Assembly: GCA_003456175.1 (NCBI GenBank)
Contig: DMPB01000141.1
Location: 1 to 6,359 of the forward strand
Direction: 5' to 3'
Origin: Chitinophagaceae bacterium
Lineage (GTDB): Bacteria; Bacteroidota; Bacteroidia; Chitinophagales; Chitinophagaceae
DNA length: 6,359 nucleotides
The notes under the pieces are model-generated. The model was not told the DNA's origin. It made no database searches and saw only the letters and a list, made by a program, of their open reading frames with translations. The position numbers and the translations under genes were made by a program. Shown piece after piece: positions 1 through 6,359 of this stretch; the stretch's first letter is position 1, and the number at the start of each line of letters is the position of its first letter.

Positions 1-106
1 GGTACAACATAATATTGCCTTAGCAAGCAAGCAAGTTCCTGTAGCTTTTTGGAAAGCTATGAAGGCACAGGGATTGTTAGAACCGCACTATCATATTCAT
101 GAATAA
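1..106 (+). CDS. aldo/keto reductase, C-terminal fragment (probable)
   Basis: This is the 3' end of a gene that begins before the window. The reading frame from position 2 gives 34 residues and stops at TAA 104-106. The visible tail contains PVAFWKAMKAQGLLEPHY. This resembles the C-terminal helix of aldo/keto reductases of the D-threo-aldose 1-dehydrogenase/L-fucose dehydrogenase type, which typically end with a 'P-x-x-F-W-x-x-[LM]-K-x-[EQ]-G-L-[LI]' segment followed by a short tail. Such enzymes oxidise sugars or aldehydes with NAD(P) in the cytoplasm. The catalytic Asp-Tyr-Lys-His residues and the cofactor site would lie upstream, so activity cannot be judged here. The gene converges on the minus-strand cytochrome gene and has no evident functional link to the envelope genes of the window. 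The family call rests on one short motif and is moderate; that the fragment is coding is likely because it ends cleanly in a family-like tail. Confidence 0.6.
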   Translation, partial: VQHNIALASKQVPVAFWKAMKAQGLLEPHYHIHE

Positions 107-178
107 ATTACGATGTTAGTATCGATAGTAGTGGCCTTGTTTGTTTGTGGTGTAAATATCTACTTATAAATAGAATTA

Positions 179-214
179 GTTATAGCATATATGATTTTAT
201 GTGAATGCTATGAT
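179..214 (+). other. imperfect hairpin in convergent intergenic gap
   Basis: The exact inverted repeat ATAGCAT (182-188) / ATGCTAT (205-211) extends outward by G-U and A-U pairs to about 10 bp when read as plus-strand RNA, with a 16-nt loop. The outward wobble pairs exist only in the plus-strand transcript, which would fit the end of the reductase message. No U-tract follows, so this is at best a weak terminator or a processed 3' hairpin. The rest of the 107-287 gap is AT-rich and shows no gene. Confidence 0.3.
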
Positions 215-287
215 AGTAGTTCATAAAAATAATAAATTATATTTTATACTAATTTTTTTATTGAAAGTATGGTGTTGAATTACTTAG

Positions 288-851
288 TTAATATTGATGT
301 CCGTTATTAATCCAATGAATAATTTTATTACGTTCTGAAACTGGTATTAATCCGGTTCTTGGCATTGGCGTTGGGATGCCTAGTATGGCTCTCGCTTCAA
401 TTCTGTGCCATAAATTGAGTACTGTACAAACATGAGTAACATCAAAGCCTCCTGAACCATTACTTCCGATATGGCAAGGAGTGCAATAGCTATTAAGGAC
501 TTGTTGTGTAGCAATAAATGTTGCATTCGGCTTTACAGTATCAATAGAAATTTTCTTGCTATTAGTGCATCCATGATTGTCTTTTACAGTAATGTGATAA
601 TCTCCCACCGATAAGCTATCGAAATTAGAACGCTCCTGATAGGGTAGTTCGTTTAACTTGTATTGATAGGATGGACCAAGTGGGGATATGATTTTAATGC
701 TACCAGTTCGATTGCAGGGGTGTGATTGATTCACCTGCACTTGTATATTGATGTTTGCGTTAGTACATGTGGCGTTATCTTTAGTACATGCGTATAGTGC
801 GATTAGACAGCATAAGTAAAGTAACCATTGTTGATTATTACTAATTGACAT
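288..851 (-). CDS. lipoprotein with SprB-like repeat and mono-heme cytochrome c domain
   Basis: A 187-aa exported protein. Residues 1-21 are a hydrophobic signal ending in the lipobox L-Y-A-C, with Cys22 as the predicted lipidation site. Residues about 40-103 resemble a single SprB repeat: an early Cys46 followed by N-R-T-G-S-I, then Y-x-Y-x-L, a 'F-D-S-L-S-V-G-D-Y-H-I-T-V-K-D-N-H-G-C' stretch ending at Cys95, which would pair with Cys46. Residues about 112-187 form a small cytochrome c domain: heme motif C-T-P-C-H at 123-127, a G-S-G-G-F-D-V segment, a likely distal ligand Met163 in P-M-P-R-T-G, and a terminal 'S-E-R-x-K-I-I-H-W-I-N-N-G' helix. The ATG at 851 lies inside the end of the peroxidase gene (11-nt overlap) with no Shine-Dalgarno sequence, so translation is probably coupled. 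A role as electron carrier or membrane-anchored redox partner of that peroxidase is inference. The heme site is certain by motif; the SprB assignment is from pattern only. Confidence 0.85.
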   Translation of the reverse strand: MSISNNQQWLLYLCCLIALYACTKDNATCTNANINIQVQVNQSHPCNRTGSIKIISPLGPSYQYKLNELPYQERSNFDSLSVGDYHITVKDNHGCTNSKKISIDTVKPNATFIATQQVLNSYCTPCHIGSNGSGGFDVTHVCTVLNLWHRIEARAILGIPTPMPRTGLIPVSERNKIIHWINNGHQY

Positions 852-2631
852 GCTTATCTGTTAATGTATTAAGAAAGCTAATAAGTGCTTGTTTCTCTGT
901 TACTGAAAGCTCTAGCTGATCAAAGGCCAATGTTTGATGTGAGAGGTCAATACCAAGAGCACGGCCGCCACCAACTTCATAAAATTTGATCACATCGTTT
1001 AGGTTATTATAAATACCATTATGCATATAAGGTGACGTTAGTGCTATGTTTCTTAGTGTTGGTGTTTTGAAAGCATATCGGAGTTGTTCAATCGGATTGG
1101 TATTGTATTTGCCGGCATCTGAGTCTATAGTTGCATTTTTCCAAATAGGATTTTTGGGTACACCAATTACCTCCGATTCTGAATTGTTGAACCATGGAGG
1201 AATAGTGCCATTATAGAGCGGAATGAAATGACAAGTGCCACATTTAGCTTTCCCTGTAAATAGATTAAAACCAAGTGTTTCTTGCGGTGTTAAAATTGTT
1301 TTACCTTGAAAAAAATGATCAATTTTAGATTGAAAAGGCATTAGACTTCGTACATATGCTGCTATTGCATTTTTTGTTTCGTAAGCAGTGATTACTTTTT
1401 TGTTAGGATAGGCCTTTTTGAACGCAACAACTATTAATGAATCAGTCAATATTTTTTTGGTGAGTATGTCTGGCGCTAAATTGAATTCATTTGGATTATT
1501 CATTACGTTTTCTATTTGATTTTCTAAATCTTGCGATCTTGAATCGTAGAAAAATGTTTTCTGGAATGCTGCATACATCACAGTTGGTGTATTTCGTTGG
1601 GGTTGATTGCCGTGGATATTACGTGTTGATACCACCTTACCATCTGTGAATGCTTTATTAGGCAAATGACAAGTACCGCAACTGATAGTGTTAGATTTAG
1701 AAAGGGCTGTGTTATAGAAAAGTTGTTCTCCTAGCTTAATCTTGGCTGGTGTTGATACAGATGCTTCAAATGGTGAAAATGCATCAGGATTTAATTTCTT
1801 CCCTTGCATTAACTCTGCTAAGGTGCCAGCAAAAACCTTATTAGTATAAAAGTTAGGTGATTGTTCGATACTTTTTTCGAAAGCTATCTTCCATGCAGTG
1901 CTTAATGGCATGAGATAATCTTTGATAAATACTAAGCGATTGAATGTGTTGAATTGCTCGTTTTGCTTAATATATGCTTGACAATTTGAAATGCCATTGA
2001 TAACGGCAGTATTAAGTGTTATTTCTTTGGTTGTACAATAAGTATTGTAAAAATGAAGTATTCCTTCAAGTGATGCATTAGCTTCTTCTATTGATAGCTG
2101 TGCTATGGGTGAGTCAAAGCCAACAATCCCCAATGTTGCAGTTCGTATTAATTGATGTTGGATGAGTTCGTAAATATGATGGTCTTGAATGGGAAGGTAC
2201 TGCAAGTTTTTTTTGATAAAGCTTATGTCAGTTTTGAGGATGTTTATTTGCTCTATCAATAAATTTTTATCTAAAGTGTCGTTATACACTATTTCTTCGA
2301 TTACCTGAAATCCAGTAGCATCATTTACTGTATTATCATCTGTTTTTATTTCTGGTAATGCAGGCCCATTCACTCTTCTTATTAGTCCTTGAAAGTAATA
2401 TTCTAAGAAAGGTTCAATTTTTTTATACCTAATTCTACAAGTGGTAAATTCTCTTTTTGCAATAGTTGTATCCGTGGCATTGCTTAATGTTGTCAGTTGT
2501 ATTATTAGTGAATCCAACGCTTCTTCTAGGTAATTGATTGTAACATTATCAATTTCTTTTTGTGAATTATTAGTTGTACAACTATAAATAACTAATGCCG
2601 TAAATAGCAATAGGGTGAAATGATATCTCAT
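841..2631 (-). CDS. di-heme cytochrome c peroxidase/MauG-family lipoprotein with imelysin-like N-terminus
   Basis: A 596-aa exported protein. Residues 1-17 are a signal peptide with lipobox V-I-Y-S-C (Cys18 lipidated). Residues about 30-250 are helical and resemble imelysin (peptidase M75-like, iron-regulated): 'R-x-R-Y-K-K-I-E' near 66-73, 'V-N-G-P' at 87-90, and G-F-Q-V-I-E-E at 107-113, where imelysins carry G-x-H-x-x-E. Residues about 280-595 form a bacterial cytochrome c peroxidase/MauG module. It has two heme motifs C-G-T-C-H (318-322 and 464-468), A-F-T-D-G after heme 1, R-N-T-P-T (346-350), F-F-Y-D-S-R (360-365), F-K-T-P-T-L-R-N (521-528) and P-Y-M-H-N-G (534-539). The family reduces hydrogen peroxide with electrons from small cytochromes, or oxidises protein side chains, in the periplasm. 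About 250 extra N-terminal residues distinguish it from plain peroxidases of roughly 330-350 aa. It is the first gene of a two-gene unit with the mono-heme lipoprotein. The peroxidase family is sure; the substrate and imelysin-like role are not. Confidence 0.93.
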   Translation of the reverse strand: MRYHFTLLLFTALVIYSCTTNNSQKEIDNVTINYLEEALDSLIIQLTTLSNATDTTIAKREFTTCRIRYKKIEPFLEYYFQGLIRRVNGPALPEIKTDDNTVNDATGFQVIEEIVYNDTLDKNLLIEQINILKTDISFIKKNLQYLPIQDHHIYELIQHQLIRTATLGIVGFDSPIAQLSIEEANASLEGILHFYNTYCTTKEITLNTAVINGISNCQAYIKQNEQFNTFNRLVFIKDYLMPLSTAWKIAFEKSIEQSPNFYTNKVFAGTLAELMQGKKLNPDAFSPFEASVSTPAKIKLGEQLFYNTALSKSNTISCGTCHLPNKAFTDGKVVSTRNIHGNQPQRNTPTVMYAAFQKTFFYDSRSQDLENQIENVMNNPNEFNLAPDILTKKILTDSLIVVAFKKAYPNKKVITAYETKNAIAAYVRSLMPFQSKIDHFFQGKTILTPQETLGFNLFTGKAKCGTCHFIPLYNGTIPPWFNNSESEVIGVPKNPIWKNATIDSDAGKYNTNPIEQLRYAFKTPTLRNIALTSPYMHNGIYNNLNDVIKFYEVGGGRALGIDLSHQTLAFDQLELSVTEKQALISFLNTLTDKHVN

Positions 2632-2662
2632 AGTATTATTGTAAGCAAGATTGTTTTATTCT

Positions 2663-2700
2663 AAAAAAATAGCGCCCCTGTGTGAGTACAGGAGCGCTAT
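2663..2700 (-). terminator. intrinsic (rho-independent) terminator of the PhoX-like gene
   Basis: Read on the minus strand, 2700 to 2669 forms a 13-bp stem with a 6-nt loop (2682-2687), immediately followed by seven T residues (2669-2663). The one apparent mismatch on the plus strand (C2676/A2693) becomes a U-G wobble in minus-strand RNA, so the stem is continuous only in that direction. The hairpin begins 16 nt after the stop codon of the PhoX-like gene. On the plus strand the stem is not followed by a T-tract, so termination is one-directional. Confidence 0.92.
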
Positions 2701-2716
2701 TATTATTTACAAGTAT

Positions 2717-4180
2717 TTATTTAGGAACATTTGTAATGATAAGTGTTTGACCACCGGCTTTATATGGCTGTATAGTGTTGGCCTTACTAGGGTTAAGGAA
2801 CTTATCTCCTTCAACCCAAGTATGGGCATGAATATTGATTGTAAATGTTCCAGGAACGCCAATAACATCAGAAATATCTTCCATGGCACCATGCTCCCAA
2901 ATACCAAACCTTGATTGATTAGGTCCTGCCGGGTTATACTTTGTTCCAAGCATGGTAGCATCTTTATGTGTCATATCCATAAATACTTTCTTGGTGCCTG
3001 TGTTAATGTTATATTGCCAAATCAATGAATTGTGTGTGGCTTCAGGCCAAAAAGAATCGCCATCTTCTTGTATGTACACAAAATTTTCAGTAACACAAAG
3101 ATTGTCGGGATTAATAATGTCAGAACCTTTCACATTAGCACCCGTGGGAGAAACATCGCCATCTGCAATAATTTTTAATACACCTTTGAGTGGGTCTGTT
3201 GGGTCTAGTTTTAGCTGATACACTCTACCCATGTAAGTTTTTTCACTCGAACCATTTACACCAGTGGCAACAAAATATAATTCACGGTTATTTGCTGCAG
3301 AACCTTTTCTATAATCTAAATCCTCAACACGTGCAAATTGAATTGATTTGAGTGTGCTATTTAGGTTTTCAATTTCCGTACCAGTGAGGTTTTTAGCATT
3401 AGGTACTTCAACGAATTCTACATTATAGTTGTTTCCCCACGTAATGGCAGTTTCAATTTGATTCTGATCTACTCTTCTTAAAACATATAGTTTCCCATTA
3501 TCTAAGTCTCCAACTGTGTTTGATACGTATAAATACACTTGTCCGTTGCTAGCATCTTCACCAAGTATAATAACAGTTTTTCCAGGATATGCTGCCTTTG
3601 TAAGCGGTACTGCATTTTCTCCACTGAACTTACCTAGTGCTGGTTTAACCCGCGACTGGTTCGATGGGTCGGCGGTTGCTATCGGATTAATTGCATGCGT
3701 CATAGCATTTACATTAGACTCACCGGTTGATAGAAAGGTTGGTCCAAAACCATGAATCTCTGGTGTTGCCATGGTGCCAGAGCAAAGTCTAAACAAGCCC
3801 CCATCTGTGTTAACGATATAATCACCTTTTATGATGTTTAGTTTATTATCAAGATATAATCTTGAAATGGCCCAAGTATTCTCGTGATTTGTAACCATAA
3901 TATAGCCACTGCCATCAGGGTTTTTAATGAATCCCTGTCCGTCTGGTGCACCACCATAAATCATATTGCCAGAGTTTGGAATTACATCTTCACTACTAAC
4001 AAGTGGATACACTCCAACATTAGAGAATTCAGCTGCCATCTTTATAAATGAAGGTGTAATCGACCGATTTCTAAACTCAACCTCATTTACTTGATTGTCA
4101 CTATTTTTTTTACAAGATACTGCTACAGATGCAGCAATAGCAAAAGATAAAATCTTTGCATACTGTTGTTTGGTTGCCAT
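2717..4180 (-). CDS. PhoX/DUF839-like beta-propeller lipoprotein
   Basis: A 487-aa exported protein. Residues 1-22 are a signal peptide ending in A-V-S-C, with Cys23 the likely lipid anchor, followed by a polar linker (to about residue 40). The body resembles the PhoX/DUF839 family, whose known members are calcium- and iron-dependent phosphatases built on a beta-propeller. Matching segments are T-N-H-E (97-100), G-T-M-A-T-P-E (135-141) in the place of the family's G-T-W-L-T-C-E-E, G-E-D-x-x-x-G-Q-V-Y-L-Y-V (207-219), N-G-K-L-Y-V-L-R (228-235), A-R-V-E-D-L-D-Y (283-290), and I-N-P-D-N-L-C-V (356-363). The cysteine expected in the second motif is Pro140 here; another Cys (133) lies just before it. 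Phosphatase activity is therefore uncertain. It is transcribed divergently from the TonB-dependent receptor and has its own terminator. Its start at 4180 is supported by the signal peptide and a promoter candidate just upstream. Another calcium-binding propeller enzyme is the main alternative. Confidence 0.8.
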   Translation of the reverse strand: MATKQQYAKILSFAIAASVAVSCKKNSDNQVNEVEFRNRSITPSFIKMAAEFSNVGVYPLVSSEDVIPNSGNMIYGGAPDGQGFIKNPDGSGYIMVTNHENTWAISRLYLDNKLNIIKGDYIVNTDGGLFRLCSGTMATPEIHGFGPTFLSTGESNVNAMTHAINPIATADPSNQSRVKPALGKFSGENAVPLTKAAYPGKTVIILGEDASNGQVYLYVSNTVGDLDNGKLYVLRRVDQNQIETAITWGNNYNVEFVEVPNAKNLTGTEIENLNSTLKSIQFARVEDLDYRKGSAANNRELYFVATGVNGSSEKTYMGRVYQLKLDPTDPLKGVLKIIADGDVSPTGANVKGSDIINPDNLCVTENFVYIQEDGDSFWPEATHNSLIWQYNINTGTKKVFMDMTHKDATMLGTKYNPAGPNQSRFGIWEHGAMEDISDVIGVPGTFTINIHAHTWVEGDKFLNPSKANTIQPYKAGGQTLIITNVPK

Positions 4181-4198
4181 TGATAATTATTTATAGCG

Positions 4199-4225
4199 CA
4201 AACGTAGCGGGCCTATATAAAGCAA
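4199..4225 (-). promoter_or_regulatory. candidate Bacteroidota sigma-ABfr promoter for the PhoX-like gene
   Basis: On the minus strand TACGTTTG (4206 to 4199) is an exact match to the TAnnTTTG -7 element of Bacteroidota promoters. A TTG (4225 to 4223) lies 16 nt upstream as a possible -33 element, slightly closer than usual. Transcription would start near 4192, giving a leader of roughly a dozen nucleotides before the ATG at 4180. No Shine-Dalgarno sequence is present, as is normal for the phylum. Confidence 0.6.
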
Positions 4226-4275
4226 TTATTAGGTTAGTGTTATGCTTGTATGAAGCAATTCAATTTAGTTAGTAC

Positions 4276-4310
4276 TAAGAATATATTTTATTATTTCTAT
4301 TAAGAATATA
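4276..4310. repeat. 10-bp direct repeat in the divergent control region
   Basis: TAAGAATATA occurs exactly twice, at 4276-4285 and 4301-4310, with start points 25 bp apart. It lies between the two divergent promoter candidates, a position where a regulator with tandem half-sites could act on both genes. The surrounding DNA is very AT-rich, so chance recurrence is a real possibility. Apart from this repeat and the two promoter candidates, I see nothing in 4181-4428. Confidence 0.35.
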
Positions 4311-4377
4311 AGTTGTTGTACACCCATGTTCAGTTTAGTTTTTTTATGATTTCATATTAAGTTAACTACTTGTTAAG

Positions 4378-4405
4378 TTGCTAATAATATTGCATGCTAA
4401 GTTTT
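4378..4405 (+). promoter_or_regulatory. candidate promoter for the TonB-dependent receptor
   Basis: TTG (4378-4380) is followed after 17 nt by TAAGTTTT (4398-4405), a one-base mismatch to the TAnnTTTG -7 element of Bacteroidota. Transcription would begin around 4411, leaving a leader of about 18 nt before the ATG at 4429. The match is imperfect and the region is AT-rich. Confidence 0.4.
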
Positions 4406-4428
4406 GCTTACAAACTATTACGATTTTT

Positions 4429-6359
4429 ATGGCAAGCAAAATTTTACAAACATTCATGTGTCTGCTATTATTGGTGAGTCCTTCTATAGCAGTATTGGCG
4501 CAAGAAACAACTGCAGAAATTTCGGGTGTGGTTAAAGCATCTGATAATAACGGCATCACGGGTGCTGTTGTAACTGCCGTACATCAACCAACTGGAACTA
4601 AGTATGTAACAACAACTAGGAAAGATGGACGTTACAATTTACCAAACTTAAGAGTAGGTGGTCCATATGAAATTACAGTTTCTTATGTAGGTTATAACAC
4701 ACAGCAGAAGAATAACATAACGCTTTCATTAGGCCAAGAGTTTAAAGTAGACTTCGAGTTAGTAGCAGCTTCAACAAACTTAGCTGAGGTTGTTGTTAAA
4801 TCGGGTCGTTCGGATAAAATTTTTAATAATGGTCGAACCGGTAGTCAAGAAGTTATTACACGTACTCAACTTGATCGCTTGCCTACAATCAATCGTTCTT
4901 TAAGCGATTTTACCAAACTAACACCATCAGCGAATGGACAAAGTTTTGGTGGCAGAAGTGGTGCCTATAATAATATTACTGTCGATGGTGCCAACTTTAA
5001 TAATGCGTTTGGGTTAAGTAGCTTACTTGGTGGTCAAACCAATAGTCAGCCTATCAGTTTAGATGCTATTGAGCAAATACAAGTAAATATTGCTCCTTTC
5101 GATGTACGTCAGGGTGGCTTTAGTGGCGCTGGTGTTAATAGTGTTACAAAAAGCGGAACAAATGAATTCAAAGGAACAATATACACTTACCAAAAGAGCC
5201 CAGATTTAGTAGGCCGTAGGGCAAAACAATTTGAAGTATTGAAACAGAATTTTATTTACGATCAGTATGGTGCTGCTATCGGAGGTCCTATCATTAAAAA
5301 TAAATTATTCTTCTTTGTGAGTGGTGAAATAGAGCGTATTGAAGAGCCTGGGACAAGTTTGCAAGCTGCGAGAGGTGCAACTACCGGAGGTGTAGGTAAT
5401 ATTTCTAGAGCAAGAGCTGAAGAGTTAGATGAGCTTCGTAATTTTCTTATTCAACGTTTCGGATATAATCCCGGTAGTTATGAAGGTTACGACCTTCGTA
5501 CACAAAGCGATAAACTCACCGCCAAGGTAGATTGGAACATTAATAAATCAAATGTCCTTACGGTAAAATATAATTACCTCAAAAGTTTTAGAGATGTACC
5601 TGCTAGCAATAGTGGCGCACCAACTGGTGGCCGAGGAGCAGGTTTAGATGGTCTACCATTTACGTCATCATTCTACACTATTAATAACAACTTTAATATT
5701 GTAATTGCAGAATTAAATACTCGCTTTGGTAATAAAGCAAGTAATAAGCTACAAATAGGATATACTGCATTAAGAGATTTCAGGGTAAGCCTCGGTGGAC
5801 GAGATTTCCCATTAGTAGATATTGAAAATGGACAAGGTCGTTTTCTAACCTCTTTCGGATATGAACCATTTACATACAATAATCAATTGAATACTGATAT
5901 CTATCAGCTCAATGATATATTCACTTATTATCTTGGAAAGCATGAGTTAGTAGTTGGTACACAAAACAATATTAAGAAGTTTAAAAACGGATTTGCCCCC
6001 AACTATAATGGTACTTTTCGATTCAGAAGCATTCAAGATTTTTATAATAGTGTTAATAATGGTACTGCCAATGCTATACGTTATGAACTACGTTATTCAG
6101 CACTTAAAGATGGTGCATTTCCATTTGCTAACGTAGGTGCTGTTGAACTAGGTTTTTTCATACAAGATAAATGGCGAATTAAGGATAACCTAACAATTAC
6201 ATATGGCTTAAGGATTGATGCACCCATTTTTGATGAGAGTTTTGATTTTAATAGCAATGTTGCAAATCTTACGTTCAGAAATGGTGAAAAATACAGTACT
6301 TCACAAGCACCTAAGAATGCATTACTATGGAGCCCTCGTTTAGGCGTTAATTGGGATGT
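4429..6359 (+). CDS. Oar-like TonB-dependent outer-membrane receptor, N-terminal part (3' end beyond window)
   Basis: An open frame of 643 complete codons runs without a stop from ATG 4429 to the window end. It is the only in-frame ATG after the upstream TAA at 4363. Residues 1-24 are a signal peptide with probable cleavage at V-L-A|Q. Residues about 30-112 form a carboxypeptidase-regulatory-like (Ig-like) domain: I-S-G-V-V, K-D-G-R-Y-N-L-P, and a Y-V-G-Y segment. A T-N-L-A-E-V-V-V segment (116-123) resembles the TonB-box linker of SusC/Oar proteins. The plug follows, with R-L-P (150-152), I-T-V-D-G (183-187) and I-E-Q-I-Q-V-N. The barrel begins after Q-Y-G-A-A-I-G-G-P-I (279-288), with later strands such as F-I-Q-D-K-W (577-582) and Y-G-L-R-I-D (592-597). 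Family members of roughly 1000 aa import large substrates across the outer membrane using TonB energy, or act in surface adhesion. The cargo is not identifiable. The gene is divergent from the PhoX-like lipoprotein, suggesting shared control. Confidence 0.93.
   Translation, partial: MASKILQTFMCLLLLVSPSIAVLAQETTAEISGVVKASDNNGITGAVVTAVHQPTGTKYVTTTRKDGRYNLPNLRVGGPYEITVSYVGYNTQQKNNITLSLGQEFKVDFELVAASTNLAEVVVKSGRSDKIFNNGRTGSQEVITRTQLDRLPTINRSLSDFTKLTPSANGQSFGGRSGAYNNITVDGANFNNAFGLSSLLGGQTNSQPISLDAIEQIQVNIAPFDVRQGGFSGAGVNSVTKSGTNEFKGTIYTYQKSPDLVGRRAKQFEVLKQNFIYDQYGAAIGGPIIKNKLFFFVSGEIERIEEPGTSLQAARGATTGGVGNISRARAEELDELRNFLIQRFGYNPGSYEGYDLRTQSDKLTAKVDWNINKSNVLTVKYNYLKSFRDVPASNSGAPTGGRGAGLDGLPFTSSFYTINNNFNIVIAELNTRFGNKASNKLQIGYTALRDFRVSLGGRDFPLVDIENGQGRFLTSFGYEPFTYNNQLNTDIYQLNDIFTYYLGKHELVVGTQNNIKKFKNGFAPNYNGTFRFRSIQDFYNSVNNGTANAIRYELRYSALKDGAFPFANVGAVELGFFIQDKWRIKDNLTITYGLRIDAPIFDESFDFNSNVANLTFRNGEKYSTSQAPKNALLWSPRLGVNWD

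Noticed and set aside
21..35. Tandem GCAA units near the window start
   Set aside because: About three copies inside a coding sequence; this is ordinary codon-level repetition encoding A-S-K-Q, not a satellite or phase-variable tract.
2651..2914. Plus-strand open frame of 87 codons
   Set aside because: It begins in the terminator hairpin region and is antisense to the end of the PhoX-like gene; its product shows no recognisable motif.
2707..2961. Minus-strand open frame of 84 codons in another frame of the PhoX-like gene
   Set aside because: It lies almost wholly within the well-supported 487-codon gene on the same strand and has no domain signature.
2952..3755. Two plus-strand open frames (2952-3218 and 3516-3755)
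   Set aside because: Both are antisense to the PhoX-like gene, with compositions expected of a shadow frame and no start signals.
4321..4350. Run of seven T residues at about 4340-4346 as a possible terminator
   Set aside because: No GC-rich inverted repeat precedes it, and no gene ends nearby on the plus strand.
4362..4559. Minus-strand open frame of 65 codons across the receptor start
   Set aside because: It is antisense to the receptor's promoter and signal-peptide region; the receptor frame is strongly supported and this product is not recognisable.
5673..6136. Short open frames within the receptor (5673-5879 minus, 5954-6136 plus)
   Set aside because: They overlap the continuous receptor frame, which carries clear barrel motifs on both sides.

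Overview
The window looks like chromosomal DNA from a member of the Bacteroidota, perhaps a Chitinophaga- or Sphingobacterium-like lineage. The evidence is AT-rich DNA, start codons without Shine-Dalgarno sequences, a promoter candidate with the TAnnTTTG -7 element of the phylum, several short-signal lipoproteins, a SprB-like repeat, and an Oar-type TonB-dependent receptor with an N-terminal carboxypeptidase-regulatory-like domain. The genus cannot be named from this sequence.

Layout: (1) Positions 1-106 hold the last 34 codons of a plus-strand gene, probably an aldo/keto reductase. (2) A 181-bp convergent gap follows, with one weak hairpin. (3) Two overlapping minus-strand genes come next. 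In transcription order they are a 596-aa lipoprotein that joins an imelysin-like N-terminal domain to a di-heme cytochrome c peroxidase/MauG domain (2631 to 841), then a 187-aa lipoprotein with a SprB-like repeat and a mono-heme cytochrome c domain (851 to 288). They overlap by 11 nt and are very likely one translationally coupled unit. (4) A strong intrinsic terminator (2663-2700, minus strand) separates them from the upstream minus-strand gene. (5) That gene encodes a 487-aa lipoprotein of the PhoX/DUF839-like beta-propeller type (4180 to 2717). (6) A 248-bp divergent regulatory region holds promoter candidates for both directions and a 10-bp direct repeat. (7) An Oar-like TonB-dependent receptor starts at 4429 on the plus strand and runs off the window end (643 complete codons visible).

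Every complete gene carries an export signal, so the window is a cell-envelope locus. The receptor and the PhoX-like lipoprotein share an intergenic control region and may serve one substrate, plausibly a phosphorylated or metal-bound nutrient; that link is inference. The peroxidase and small cytochrome together carry three covalent heme sites and probably form a periplasmic electron-transfer pair. I see no mobile element, CRISPR array, tRNA or rRNA. No gene-free stretch exceeds 300 bases. The most unusual items are the two heme-protein domain fusions, the very short gap between terminator and peroxidase start codon, and an apparent loss of the PhoX cysteine ligand.
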